Positions 36,508 through 45,509 are shown, numbered from the stretch's first letter. The stretch: DNA of 57,684 nucleotides from Bacteroidales bacterium (GCA_015060335.1 SUYR01000020.1:1-57684), one strand, 5' to 3'. Translations and numbers: made by a program. Notes: a model not told the origin generated them from the sequence alone.

Positions 36508-38091
36508 TTAGTCGAAAATATTCTGCTTGTCCAGAAATCTGTAGCTTGCTGCCTCTGACAGGTGCCTCGGCTCTATGTCTGTGCATCCTTCCAGGTCGGC
36601 TATTGTGCGTGCAAGCTTTATGATGCGGTAACACGCTCTCGCTGACAGACCCATATGTTCGATGACCCTTTCAAGCACAGCCCTGCATTGAGGACTCAGA
36701 GGACAATACTTCTCGATCTGCCTGTTGTTCATCGCCGAGTTGCAGAATGTTCCGCTATCCTCTCCGGTGAATCTTGCCCTCTGGATTTCCCTTGCCTTGA
36801 GTACTCTGGCAGCAACTTCAGCACTCGACTCTGCCGGCTCCCTTTCCACAAGCTTCTTCGGATCTACCGGAGACATCCACAACTGTATATCTATACGATC
36901 CATGATTGGCCCTGACAATTTTGACAGATATGCACTGCGGCGCGAGGGAGAACATGTACACCGGTCTCCTTCTCCGTAATATCCGCAAGGACAAGGATTT
37001 GTCGCCGCCACCAGCATAAAGTCTGCAGGGTATTCGATCTTGGTCTTCAGACGTGAGATTGTGACTTTTCTGTCTTCCATCGGAGCCCGAAGTACTTCAA
37101 CGACCTTCTTGGGTGCCTCGCAGAATTCGTCAATCATAAGTATCCCGTTATGGGCAAGAGATATCTCTCCGGGAAGTATATTGTCCGAGCCACCTCCTAT
37201 AAGTGCCGCTATTGATGCGCTGTAATGCGGTGACCTGAAAGGACGCATTCTCATAAGTCCTCCCCGGCCATTCCGTTTTCCTGCAACTGAATATATCTTA
37301 CTGGTCTGGAGGGATTCCTCGAGATTCATAGGTGGCAGGATACCGGCAATCGCCTTGGCGAGAGAACTCTTTCCGGAACCAGGAGGACCGATAAGAAGCA
37401 CATTGTGATTACCAGCGGCAGCTATCTCGATTCCCCTTTTTGCAGCATCCTGTCCCATGATTTCCGAAAGGTCCATTATCTGTGTCATCTCTTCCTCTGA
37501 CCGGTCTTTCACACCGATACAGCGGGCTTGGTCCGGTGGATTACCGTCATATGTCTCACGGACCAGCAGGTCTTCACACTGTTCCTCTCCGTCCAGAATA
37601 CGCATCACGTCCTCAAGAGTTTCGACTCCGTAAATCTCTGTGCATCCATAATCCGCCGCTTCTTGTGCAGACCTGGCTGGCAATATGCATCCCCTGAGAC
37701 CGCTTCCGGATGCGAGTTCGGCAATCGGTAGCGCTCCCGGAATCTCCCGGACAGTGCCGTCAAGCCCCAGTTCGCCCATGATGATATATTCTTCTATCCG
37801 TGCCAGCTCGCGTTGTCTTGAAGCCTTGATAATACCCAAAGCGATCGGTACATCATATCCGCTGCCTTTCTTATGCATATCGGCAGGAGCCAGATTTATC
37901 ACTATCTTCTTTCCCGGTATCCTGAATCCCATGGATTGCAGCGCGGTCATTGTCCTGAGCAGGCTTTCCTTTACCGCAGCGTCTGCAAGTCCTACCAGGT
38001 GGATCCCCAGTCCCGAAGCTATATCCACTTCAACCGTCACAGGCACCGCCTCGATGCCGACACATTTCGCACAATGAATATTTATAAGCAT
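36508..38091 (-). CDS. YifB/ComM-family Mg-chelatase-like AAA ATPase
   Basis: The start at 38091 (MLINIHCAKCVGIEAVPV) gives 527 aa, the usual length. The N-terminal Lon-protease-like (ChlI) domain covers about 1-165 (GLADAAVKESLLRT). Walker A is GPPGSGKSSL with K241. Mg-chelatase motifs follow (FRSPHYSAS, NGILMIDEFCE, NPCPCGYYG), and the C-terminal domain contains SARACYRIIKLARTIADL. ComM promotes branch migration in natural transformation; in Bacteroidota its role is not established. Confidence 0.93.
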   Translation of the reverse strand: MLINIHCAKCVGIEAVPVTVEVDIASGLGIHLVGLADAAVKESLLRTMTALQSMGFRIPGKKIVINLAPADMHKKGSGYDVPIALGIIKASRQRELARIEEYIIMGELGLDGTVREIPGALPIAELASGSGLRGCILPARSAQEAADYGCTEIYGVETLEDVMRILDGEEQCEDLLVRETYDGNPPDQARCIGVKDRSEEEMTQIMDLSEIMGQDAAKRGIEIAAAGNHNVLLIGPPGSGKSSLAKAIAGILPPMNLEESLQTSKIYSVAGKRNGRGGLMRMRPFRSPHYSASIAALIGGGSDNILPGEISLAHNGILMIDEFCEAPKKVVEVLRAPMEDRKVTISRLKTKIEYPADFMLVAATNPCPCGYYGEGDRCTCSPSRRSAYLSKLSGPIMDRIDIQLWMSPVDPKKLVEREPAESSAEVAARVLKAREIQRARFTGEDSGTFCNSAMNNRQIEKYCPLSPQCRAVLERVIEHMGLSARACYRIIKLARTIADLEGCTDIEPRHLSEAASYRFLDKQNIFD

Positions 38092-38210
38092 AGTATATGT
38101 TTTTGGATGTATCCGTAAAGTTCCATACATGAATCCCTAAATGCAAGTGTTCCGGTCCGCTCTGTGCTGATTTTTTCTTTTTCTTATGCTTTTTTCTTTT
38201 TTTTATGTTT

Positions 38211-38218
38211 TATCTTCG
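38211..38218 (+). promoter_or_regulatory. -7 box for the mlaEF operon
   Basis: TATCTTCG at 38211-38218 predicts a start near 38225. That excludes the in-frame ATG at 38164 and supports the ATG at 38239. Confidence 0.6.
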
Positions 38219-38238
38219 CACTTGTAAACAATGCTGTT

Positions 38239-38985
38239 ATGCTGAAAAATGTTTTTGTTTCTGTCGGAGAATATCTGCTTTTCATGAAAACTGTCTTTCG
38301 CAGGCCGGAAAAGATGAGATTGTTCTGGAGACAGTTTGTAAATGAAGCGGATAAACTTATACTTTCCTCCATACTTCTGGTAGGTGTCATTTCGGTATTC
38401 ATCGGTGGTGTACTGGTCATTCAGACTGCCTCCAATCTCGAGAATCCGATCATAGACAAGATGTATATAGGTTATATGGTAAGGGAGAGCCTCATCCTGG
38501 AGTTCTGCTCCACTATGGTGGCGCTGATACTTGCAGGAAAAATGGGCTCCAACATATCTTCTGAAATCGGCAGTATGCGTATTACGGAGCAGATCGATGC
38601 AATGGAGATGATGGGCGTGAACTCTGCCGGCTTCCTTGTACTTCCGAAAGTGGTGGCTGTCACCCTTCTGAGTCCGCTGCTTGTGCTTCTGAGTCTCGCT
38701 CTCGGACTGGTGGGCGGCTGGATAGTCGTCGAGGCGACCCAGATAATCCCACCTCCGTCGTATATTACCGGAATCAAGGCGTTCTATAACGGATTCTATG
38801 TATTTTACAGCTGCTTCAAGATGTCGCTTTTCTGTTTCATGATATCATCCATAGCGGCGTTCAAGGGCTATTATGCTAAGGGCGGTTCGCTGGGAGTAGG
38901 ACGTTCAAGCACCCAGGCCATCGTGATCACAAGCATTCTGATTCTGCTTGCGGACCTTATTGTTACACAACTGATGCTGTATTGA
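38239..38985 (+). CDS. MlaE/YrbE-family ABC transporter permease
   Basis: The ATG at 38239 (MLKNVFVSVGEYLLFM) gives 248 aa, the normal length. The MlaE features are GGVLVIQTASN, ALILAGKMGSNISSEIGSMRITEQIDAMEMMG (the coupling segment) and a C-terminal hydrophobic helix after SSTQAIVITS. Mla/YrbE systems move phospholipid between outer and inner membrane. The ATPase gene starts 1 bp after this stop. No MCE (MlaD) gene follows. Confidence 0.93.
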   Translation: MLKNVFVSVGEYLLFMKTVFRRPEKMRLFWRQFVNEADKLILSSILLVGVISVFIGGVLVIQTASNLENPIIDKMYIGYMVRESLILEFCSTMVALILAGKMGSNISSEIGSMRITEQIDAMEMMGVNSAGFLVLPKVVAVTLLSPLLVLLSLALGLVGGWIVVEATQIIPPPSYITGIKAFYNGFYVFYSCFKMSLFCFMISSIAAFKGYYAKGGSLGVGRSSTQAIVITSILILLADLIVTQLMLY

Positions 38986-38986
38986 T

Positions 38987-39748
38987 ATGATTAAGGTAGA
39001 ACATCTGTATAAGAGTTTTGACGGCGTGCAGGTACTCAAGGACATAAATGTCGAATACGAACCCGGCAAATGCAATATGATAATCGGAGCCAGTGGCTCA
39101 GGAAAGACCGTGCTTCTGAAGAACCTCATCGGCCTGATGGAGCCTGACAGCGGAGAAATATCATATGCCGACAGAAGGATGTCGGAGATGGATTACAAGC
39201 AGAAGATGGGACTCAGAAAGAATATCGGCATTCTGTTTCAGGGAAGCGCTCTCTTCGACTTCGCCACAGTCATAAAGAATGTGATGTTCCCGATGGAATT
39301 CTTTACAGACTGGTCCGAGGCGGAAATGCGTGAACGTGCTCAATATTGCCTTGAGAAAGTGAATGTGATCGGCTCTGATGACAAATATCCGAACGAATTG
39401 AGCGGAGGAATGCAGAAAAGAGTCGGTATCGCCAGGGCCATTGCCCTCAATCCCTCATACCTGTTCTGCGACGAGCCGAACTCTGGTCTGGATCCATATA
39501 CCTCCATCCTCATCGACAGGCTGATCAGCGACCTGACCAAGGAATTCAACATGACTACCGTGGTAAACACTCACGATATGAACTCCATACTCGAGATAGG
39601 AGATACAATCAGCTTCATACATAAGGGAGAAATGCTGTGGCGCGGAGACAAGAACTCCATCCTGAAGCCGACCTGTCCGGAACTCAAGGATTTTGTCTGT
39701 GCCAATACCCTTGCGCGAAATATCATAGAGGGTGCGCCATCTTGCTGA
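38987..39748 (+). CDS. MlaF-type ABC transporter ATP-binding protein
   Basis: The 253-aa ATPase has Walker A GASGSGKTVLLKN at about 33-45, the signature LSGGMQKRVGIARA and Walker B YLFCDEPNSGLDP, all typical of the MlaF branch. The permease ends 1 bp upstream. Together they form the inner-membrane engine of a lipid transporter whose substrate-binding MCE protein must be coded elsewhere. Confidence 0.93.
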   Translation: MIKVEHLYKSFDGVQVLKDINVEYEPGKCNMIIGASGSGKTVLLKNLIGLMEPDSGEISYADRRMSEMDYKQKMGLRKNIGILFQGSALFDFATVIKNVMFPMEFFTDWSEAEMRERAQYCLEKVNVIGSDDKYPNELSGGMQKRVGIARAIALNPSYLFCDEPNSGLDPYTSILIDRLISDLTKEFNMTTVVNTHDMNSILEIGDTISFIHKGEMLWRGDKNSILKPTCPELKDFVCANTLARNIIEGAPSC

Positions 39749-39824
39749 TATCCAATCACTTAACCACTATGCCTGCTCCCCGAAGTGCGCAGGCGTAGGT
39801 TGTAAAACTCTAAAAATCAGCGAG

Positions 39825-40556
39825 TTACTGATTCATCTGCCAGAAATATACAGCCGATGCCGCAGTTACGGCCGCTGTCTCTGTGCGCAGACGTGACGCC
39901 CCCAGATGTACCGGCACAAATCCGGCCTCAAGCGCAAGATCTGCCTCCTCCTGAGAGAAATCGCCCTCAGGACCTATCATCACGATCACCTCGTTGCCAC
40001 AATAGGATTCGAGAGCCTGTCGAATGCTTATACGTGGTATGCTCTCATCTTCGAAACAGTAGGCAATCAGTTTGAGGATGCCCTCACGTGAGGCGGCATC
40101 GTTGATGAATTCCTTTACGCTCACTGGCTCGCTGACAACAGGTACAGCTGCCTTCAGAGACTGCTTTGCTGCGCTCACCAGTATCTTTTCCACTCTTGCT
40201 GTCTTCAGAACACGTCTCTCCGAATGGTCTCCTATAATCGGAGTCAGCTGATCGAAACCTATTTCACAAGCCTTCTCTGCGAACCATTCGTATCTGTCAT
40301 TATTCTTTGTCGGGCATACTGCAAGGTGAAGCCTGTACGGATGCCCGCCCCAGTTCTCCATCGACTCCAGCACAATAGCCTCCACAGCCTTATGGCTGTC
40401 GGAAGTGATTCTGCAGCGATACAATGTGCCACAACCGTCTATAACCGAAATCTCGTCTCCACATCTGTGTCTGAGTACTTTGATGCAGTGTCCTGATTCG
40501 TCATGGTCCAGACGGCAGATGCCGCCTTCGATCTCGCGTGAAAAGAAAAGTTCCAT
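39825..40556 (-). CDS. rsmE: 16S rRNA (uracil-1498-N3)-methyltransferase
   Basis: The ATG at 40556 (MELFFSREIEGG) gives 243 aa; an upstream in-frame start would overlap the neighbouring gene. The SPOUT knot is evident in VIVMIGPEGDFSQEEADLA and LGASRLRTETA. The N-terminal PUA-like domain includes the HCIKVLRHRCGDEI region. RsmE methylates U1498 in the 30S decoding region. It is divergent from the metallophosphoesterase gene. Confidence 0.95.
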   Translation of the reverse strand: MELFFSREIEGGICRLDHDESGHCIKVLRHRCGDEISVIDGCGTLYRCRITSDSHKAVEAIVLESMENWGGHPYRLHLAVCPTKNNDRYEWFAEKACEIGFDQLTPIIGDHSERRVLKTARVEKILVSAAKQSLKAAVPVVSEPVSVKEFINDAASREGILKLIAYCFEDESIPRISIRQALESYCGNEVIVMIGPEGDFSQEEADLALEAGFVPVHLGASRLRTETAAVTAASAVYFWQMNQ

Positions 40557-40574
40557 CTGATGAGCAATTAACAC

Positions 40575-40594
40575 GCAAAAATACATTAATTTTG
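40575..40594. promoter_or_regulatory. Overlapping divergent -7 boxes for rsmE and the phosphodiesterase gene
   Basis: On the minus strand TATTTTTG (40582-40575) precedes rsmE. On the plus strand TAATTTTG (40587-40594) ends only 5 bp before the ATG at 40600, so that transcript would be leaderless or nearly so. Confidence 0.45.
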
Positions 40595-40599
40595 CGAAT

Positions 40600-41091
40600 A
40601 TGTATATAGGACTCATATCAGATACTCATGGGGTTTTTGACCAGCCTTTCCGCGATTTTCTGGAGCCGGTGGACCAGGTATGGCATGCCGGAGATTTCGG
40701 AGGAGGGATGCAGCTGGCCGAAGAGATAGCCGCATTCAAGCCTTTGCTTGGCGTGGCAGGCAATTGCGACAACTACAATCTTCGTTATACACATCCGATG
40801 TATAGATTCTTCGAATGCGACGGACTTAAGGTACTTATGATGCATATCGGAGGATATCCCGGCAGATATGATCCACGGGCGCGGGAACTGATAGATAAAT
40901 ATTGTCCGGACATATTTGTATGCGGTCATTCACATATACTCAAGGTCGTAAGGGACAACAGGAGAAATATGCTGGTGATAAATCCGGGTGCAGCAGGTAT
41001 TCAGGGATTCCATGTGGTCAGGACGGCATTGCGGTTCCGTATCGATCAGGGGCAGATACATTCGATGGAGGTGTTTGAAATCGACAGATAA
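40600..41091 (+). CDS. YfcE/MJ0936-family metallophosphodiesterase
   Basis: The 163-aa calcineurin-like enzyme has the family metal motifs in order: ISDTHG (about 6-11), HAGDFG, GNCDNYN and CGHSHI. The family hydrolyses phosphodiesters in vitro with Mn2+; the physiological substrate is unknown. The start is fixed by MYIGLISDTHG, with no room for an upstream start. Confidence 0.92.
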   Translation: MYIGLISDTHGVFDQPFRDFLEPVDQVWHAGDFGGGMQLAEEIAAFKPLLGVAGNCDNYNLRYTHPMYRFFECDGLKVLMMHIGGYPGRYDPRARELIDKYCPDIFVCGHSHILKVVRDNRRNMLVINPGAAGIQGFHVVRTALRFRIDQGQIHSMEVFEIDR

Positions 41092-41110
41092 GTCCCGGCC
41101 AGCAGATTTG

Positions 41111-41143
41111 TTTTTGATTTTTCAAAATTAATATCTATGTTTG
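41111..41143 (+). promoter_or_regulatory. Bacteroidota-type promoter for the Cys-rich lipoprotein
   Basis: TTTTTG (41111-41116) and TATGTTTG (41136-41143) are 19 bp apart. This supports real transcription of the short gene at 41184. Confidence 0.6.
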
Positions 41144-41183
41144 TGGAATCGTAAAATGTTTAACAATTAATATAAAACGGATT

Positions 41184-41375
41184 ATGAAGAAGGTATTTAT
41201 GGCAATGGCAATCGCTGCCGCTATGTTCGCTGCTGCTTCATGCGCATGCTGCAACAATTCTGAGAACGCTGCTGAAGAGGCTCCTGCTGCTTGTTCAGGT
41301 AACTGCGCTGATTGCGCTGAAGGATGTGGTGACACTCTTTGCGCTTCATGCGACAGCACAGCTGTAGCTGAGTAA
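41184..41375 (+). CDS. Tiny cysteine-rich lipoprotein
   Basis: The 63-aa product has a lipoprotein signal (MFAAASC, Cys20). The mature part of about 44 residues contains nine cysteines: C20, C22 and C23 at the anchor, then six in an ACxxNCxxCxxxC...LCxxC pattern, separated by an Ala/Glu-rich spacer. There is no known domain that I recognise. Its own promoter and terminator argue it is real. Metal binding or a redox role at the outer membrane is a guess from the cysteines. Confidence 0.75.
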   Translation: MKKVFMAMAIAAAMFAAASCACCNNSENAAEEAPAACSGNCADCAEGCGDTLCASCDSTAVAE

Positions 41376-41410
41376 TCTGACGGCCCGTGGGGCTTTCGAT
41401 GAAAATATGA

Positions 41411-41443
41411 GATATTGTTCCGGAAGGGGCAATATCTTTTTTT
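41411..41443 (+). terminator. Rho-independent terminator after the Cys-rich lipoprotein
   Basis: GATATTG (41411-41417) pairs with CAATATC (41430-41436), extended by TTCC/GGGG pairing around GGAA, and seven T follow. The T-run abuts the radA promoter. Confidence 0.85.
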
Positions 41444-41450
41444 ATATTTG
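41443..41450 (+). promoter_or_regulatory. -7 box for radA
   Basis: TATATTTG at 41443-41450 implies a start near 41457, which supports the ATG at 41466 over the frame start at 41415. Confidence 0.6.
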
Positions 41451-41465
41451 CATAAAAATGTTGCT

Positions 41466-42848
41466 ATGGCGAAGACGAAGAGTGTATGGTTCTGCAAGGA
41501 GTGTGGAAATGAGAGCCCGAAGTGGATGGGCAGGTGTCCTGCATGCGGGGAGTGGAATACTATGGTCGAGGAAACCGTTTCCATTGGGAAAAACCAGCAT
41601 CTCCATGTTTCGGAGATAGTACCGGGAGCATCTCATAAGCCTGTGCCTCTCAAGGATATAGACTCGACTCATGAGCAGAGGATATCTCTTAATAATGCTG
41701 AAGTAGACAGGATTCTGGGAGGCGGTCTTGTCGAGGGCTCGCTGGTGCTCATAGGTGGAGAGCCTGGCATCGGCAAATCCACTCTGTCTCTTCAGATACC
41801 TCTTAATTGTCCGCAGCTCAAGACCTTATATGTGACCGGAGAGGAAAGTGCAAGGCAGGTCAAGCTTCGTGCTGCCCGCATAGGAGGTGACGACTCAGGA
41901 TGCATGATATACAGCGAGACATTGATGGAGAACATCATAGCGGAAGCTCGCAGGATGATGCCGGACCTTATGGTTGTGGACTCTGTGCAGACAATGTTTT
42001 CGCAGAATGTGGAATCTTCTCCCGGCTCTGTAACACAGATAAAGGAAACGGCGGCCATGCTTCTTCGTTTTGCCAAGGAGACAGGCATCCCAGTGATATT
42101 GATCGGTCATATCACAAAGGAGGGAAGCATAGCTGGCCCTAAGATTCTGGAACATATAGTGGATGTCGTCCTGCAGTTCGAAGGAGACAACAGAGGCACA
42201 TACAGGCTTCTTCGCAGCATAAAGAACCGTTTCGGATCCACATCCGAGCTTGCAGTGTTCGAGATGACAGGCAAGGGACTCAGGGAGGTGAGCAATCCGT
42301 CAGAGATGCTTGTGCCCATGCATGAGGAAGGACTGAGCGGCGTGGCTGTAAGTGCAATGCTGGACGGTACCAGACCGTTCCTGATAGAGGTACAGTCTCT
42401 TGTCAGTACAGCAGCTTACGGTACTCCGCAGCGCAGTGCTACAGGCTTTGATGTCCGTCGTCTGAACATGCTGCTTGCAGTTCTGGAAAAACGCGCAGGT
42501 TTCAAGCTCGGGGTCAAGGATGTCTTTCTGAACATGGCAGGAGGTCTGAAAGTGAATGACCCTGCATGCGACCTGGCTGTGATAAGTGCCGTGCTTTCAT
42601 CCAATTTTGATTTTGCCATACCTTCAGATATATGCTTTGCCGGCGAAATAGGACTCAGCGGCGAGATACGTCCTGTAGCTCAGACAGACCGACGCATCAT
42701 AGAGGCGGCTCGACTTGGTTTCAAGAAGATATTTGTCTCATCCTACAGCAGTCTGGAAGGAATCCCTCAGCAGACCTCAGGAAGCATAGAGGTCATTAAG
42801 GTCGCGGATGTGCCGTCCTTGTGCCGTTCGCTTTTCAAAGGTAATTGA
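41466..42848 (+). CDS. radA: DNA repair protein RadA
   Basis: The ATG at 41466 (MAKTKSVWFC) gives 460 aa, standard for RadA/Sms. The N-terminal zinc finger is CKECGNESPKWMGRCPACGEW. The RecA-like core has Walker A GGEPGIGKSTL and the RadA-specific KNRFGSTSE. The C-terminal half is the Lon-like domain (about 290-455). RadA is a helicase that processes recombination intermediates. Confidence 0.97.
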   Translation: MAKTKSVWFCKECGNESPKWMGRCPACGEWNTMVEETVSIGKNQHLHVSEIVPGASHKPVPLKDIDSTHEQRISLNNAEVDRILGGGLVEGSLVLIGGEPGIGKSTLSLQIPLNCPQLKTLYVTGEESARQVKLRAARIGGDDSGCMIYSETLMENIIAEARRMMPDLMVVDSVQTMFSQNVESSPGSVTQIKETAAMLLRFAKETGIPVILIGHITKEGSIAGPKILEHIVDVVLQFEGDNRGTYRLLRSIKNRFGSTSELAVFEMTGKGLREVSNPSEMLVPMHEEGLSGVAVSAMLDGTRPFLIEVQSLVSTAAYGTPQRSATGFDVRRLNMLLAVLEKRAGFKLGVKDVFLNMAGGLKVNDPACDLAVISAVLSSNFDFAIPSDICFAGEIGLSGEIRPVAQTDRRIIEAARLGFKKIFVSSYSSLEGIPQQTSGSIEVIKVADVPSLCRSLFKGN

Positions 42849-42852
42849 GCGG

Positions 42853-44169
42853 CTACGAATACTTCCTCGGCAGCCTGAATATGATGGCCAGGACTGCGCA
42901 CATACCCATGACTACGGGATAATAGAGGTATCCGATGATTGATATAGAAGAAATTCCGGCGAGCCCGGCAGCCATAAGCATCTGGGCTCCGTACGGAATG
43001 ATGCCTTGTATCAGGCAAGAGAAAGTGTCAAGCAGGCTGGCGCTTTTGCGTGGGTCCAGTCCGAATTTCTGAGAAATGTCACGTGCAATACGTCCCACTG
43101 TAATGATTGCTATAGTGTTGTTTGCCGTGCAGAAATTAGCAAGAGATACAAGCGCGGCAATGCTGAATTCTGCTCCACGTTTGCCATTTATCCGTCTGGT
43201 CATGACTGAGACAATATAATCCAGACCTCCGTTGTGTCGGATAAGTTCAAGCATTCCTCCAGCCAGCAGGGTCACTATTATAAGGTCTCCCATTCCGCTG
43301 ATTCCGTTTCCGATCGCTTCAAGGAACGAGCTCCAGTCAAGGCTTCCTTGTGCAAAGCCAAGAATGCCGTTTACTGTAATGCCTATTCCGAGTACTGCGA
43401 TTACATTGATCCCGGCAAGTGCCAGAGCAATCACAAGCACATATGGAATAAGAAGTATCCATCTGATGGATTCAGGCTGGGCAATATCAGTTACTGACGA
43501 TCCGAGAACGATATATATCACGGTGACAATCAGAGCCGCCGGACCCACAATCCTCAGATTTACCTTGAATTTGTCAGTCATTGAGCATTCCTGAGTGCGT
43601 GTCGCTGCAATCGTAGTGTCGGATATGAACGACAGGTTGTCTCCGAAGAATGATCCGCCGACTATAATGGCAGTAATGAACGGCGTACTTGCAGTGAAAT
43701 CTGTTGCTCCACTCAGTGCCATCTCCTCTGCAATTCCTGCTGCAATGGGAACGAGTGCCACAATAGTGCCCACACTTGTGCCTATGGACATCGATATGAA
43801 GCATGAAGCCAGAAACAGTCCGGCATACAGCAGTTTGCCCGGCAATATCTTCATGGCGATATTTACTGTTGCATCAATGGCTCCGATTTCTTTGGCAGTC
43901 GAGGCGAATGCTCCGGCCATCACGAAGATCCATATCATCAGCAGTACGTTCTTGTTGCCGGCTCCCTCAGAAAAAATACCGATCCTTTCTTCCAAGGTCC
44001 TGCCTTTGGATATTATCAGAGCATATACAGATGCAATCAGGAATGCGGCAGAGACAGGAATACGGTAAAAGTCCTGCGCGACAATAGAGGATATCAGGTA
44101 AACGCAAAGGAATACCAGAAGTGGGCTCAGGGCCAGCAGACCACTATATCTTGATGATGTATTTGTCAT
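42853..44169 (-). CDS. NhaC-family Na+/H+ antiporter
   Basis: The 438-aa protein has about eleven hydrophobic segments. Family regions include SFISMSIGTSVGTIVALVPIA, GGSFFGDNLSFISDTTIAATR with acidic residues inside a helix, and ANFCTANNTIAIITVGRIA. These match the NhaC branch that exchanges Na+ for H+. The gene converges on radA with only 4 bp between the stops. It has its own divergent promoter beside queH. Confidence 0.92.
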   Translation of the reverse strand: MTNTSSRYSGLLALSPLLVFLCVYLISSIVAQDFYRIPVSAAFLIASVYALIISKGRTLEERIGIFSEGAGNKNVLLMIWIFVMAGAFASTAKEIGAIDATVNIAMKILPGKLLYAGLFLASCFISMSIGTSVGTIVALVPIAAGIAEEMALSGATDFTASTPFITAIIVGGSFFGDNLSFISDTTIAATRTQECSMTDKFKVNLRIVGPAALIVTVIYIVLGSSVTDIAQPESIRWILLIPYVLVIALALAGINVIAVLGIGITVNGILGFAQGSLDWSSFLEAIGNGISGMGDLIIVTLLAGGMLELIRHNGGLDYIVSVMTRRINGKRGAEFSIAALVSLANFCTANNTIAIITVGRIARDISQKFGLDPRKSASLLDTFSCLIQGIIPYGAQMLMAAGLAGISSISIIGYLYYPVVMGMCAVLAIIFRLPRKYS

Positions 44170-44189
44170 GTCGAGATGCTATGTGGGTG

Positions 44190-44217
44190 CAAAGTTACAT
44201 AATTTCGCCTATCTTTG
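44190..44217. promoter_or_regulatory. Divergent -7 boxes of the nhaC-like gene and queH
   Basis: On the minus strand TAACTTTG (44197-44190) precedes the antiporter gene; on the plus strand TATCTTTG (44210-44217) precedes queH. The queH start must lie downstream, at 44258. Confidence 0.6.
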
Positions 44218-44257
44218 CCATGCAATCCGCATTCATGATACCGGGGCTCAGCAGAAT

Positions 44258-44917
44258 ATGAAAAAGAAATCGGAAATACTGGCACCGATGGGGGAGACAA
44301 CAGTTCTTCTCCACACATGTTGTGCCCCATGTTCAAGTGCGATCATCGAGGCGCTGCTCCGAAACGGCATTACGCCTGTCATATATTACTGCAATCCCAA
44401 TATATATCCTCAGGAAGAATATGAAATAAGGAAGAACGAATGTACTCGTTATGCAGAGTCGCTCGGGTTGGAGATTGTGGATGCGGACTATGATCATGAC
44501 AACTGGCTTGCGCAAATGAAAGGTCTGGAGCACGAGCCTGAAAGGGGAGGACGTTGTCTGAAATGTTTCAAACTCAGACTTTTACGCACAGCAGAGTACG
44601 CGCGCCAGAGAGGCATTAAAGTGATTACCACCACTCTCGCATCCTCCCGCTGGAAATCCCTCGACCAGATCAACGAGGCCGGCGAGTGGGCCTGCAGGCA
44701 ATTAACAAGCATCTATGATAGCCGACTGGGGGTAGATATGGTTCCACCAGGGAACGCAGTGACCTGGTGGAACATCAACTGGCGCAAAGGCGGCCTCCAA
44801 GAACGTCGCCTTGAAATAATCCGCCAATATGGTTTCTATAACCAGCTTTACTGCGGATGCGAATTCAGTATGCGGAACACCAAACCAGAAACTGCGTCGC
44901 AGGTCTCCGCACAATAA
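44258..44917 (+). CDS. queH: Epoxyqueuosine reductase QueH
   Basis: The ATG at 44258 (MKKKSEILAPMGE) gives 219 aa, the family length. QueH cysteine motifs are TCCAPCSS (about 20-27), the later RCLKC and YCGCEF near the end; YCNPNIYPQEEY and SSRWKSLDQIN are also typical. QueH reduces epoxyqueuosine to queuosine in tRNA anticodons and uses an Fe-S cluster, without the cobalamin needed by QueG. A perfect-stem terminator follows. Confidence 0.94.
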   Translation: MKKKSEILAPMGETTVLLHTCCAPCSSAIIEALLRNGITPVIYYCNPNIYPQEEYEIRKNECTRYAESLGLEIVDADYDHDNWLAQMKGLEHEPERGGRCLKCFKLRLLRTAEYARQRGIKVITTTLASSRWKSLDQINEAGEWACRQLTSIYDSRLGVDMVPPGNAVTWWNINWRKGGLQERRLEIIRQYGFYNQLYCGCEFSMRNTKPETASQVSAQ

Positions 44918-44973
44918 CTGGTCAGCGATTTATATGTGACGCTTAAATGATTGATGGTCAATGATTTAATGTA

Positions 44974-45003
44974 ATGAGGGTCGGTAAAAACACCGACCCT
45001 CAT
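44974..45003 (+). terminator. Intrinsic hairpin between convergent queH and the lipocalin-like gene
   Basis: ATGAGGGTCGGT (44974-44985) pairs perfectly with ACCGACCCTCAT (44992-45003). The T content after it is moderate on both sides, so it may act in both directions. Confidence 0.7.
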
Positions 45004-45095
45004 ATGTGTAATATTCTGATATTCAGCTCTTTAGGCGACAGAGCTTTTGCGGGCTAGTCCGTGAATCTATACCAGGATGCCGGCACTCAACCGAG

Positions 45096-45509
45096 TTACA
45101 GCGACTTCACGATCACAGAACTGCTTTCCTTTATATATCCCGGAATCTCGCACTTCTGATAAACCCCGGTCTCCGCACCCTCGTTCTGAGATACCATAGT
45201 CAATACATCTCCGGTTACAGTGACAGTATAGGCTGCGGCCCATGCTTCACCGTCATTATATGTTCCCGAAAGCACATTCCCGTCAAGAGTCCATTTCCCC
45301 CTTCTGAGTTCAAAGCCCTCGCTGGAGAGTTTCTGATAAAGCTCAAATGTGCCGTCCGAAGCAAAACTAATATAGATTCCAACCTCGGCAGCAAGTTCGC
45401 TGCCCCTCCATTCTCCGCAGATCTGTCTAGACAACGATGGCGCCTCATCTTTTTTACAACCTGTCAGCGCCGCCAGTGCCACTATAGTTATATATATTAT
45501 TCTTTTCAT
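45096..45509 (-). CDS. Small lipocalin-like lipoprotein
   Basis: The 137-aa protein has a lipoprotein signal (LTGC, Cys about 18). The strand pattern GEWRGSE, ISFASDGTFELYQKL, GKWTLDGNVLSGTYNDG and VTGDVLTMVSQ is that of the lipocalin-like domain common in Bacteroidota lipoproteins. A beta-barrel ligand carrier is implied, with unknown ligand. It lies downstream of the protease operon on the same strand, 145 bp away, in a gap I could only match loosely to REP-like sequence. Confidence 0.75.
   Translation of the reverse strand: MKRIIYITIVALAALTGCKKDEAPSLSRQICGEWRGSELAAEVGIYISFASDGTFELYQKLSSEGFELRRGKWTLDGNVLSGTYNDGEAWAAAYTVTVTGDVLTMVSQNEGAETGVYQKCEIPGYIKESSSVIVKSL

Noticed and set aside
44940..45095. 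A tRNA-like fold in the gap after queH.
   Set aside because: Hairpin arms exist but no T-loop consensus or acceptor stem could be assembled.
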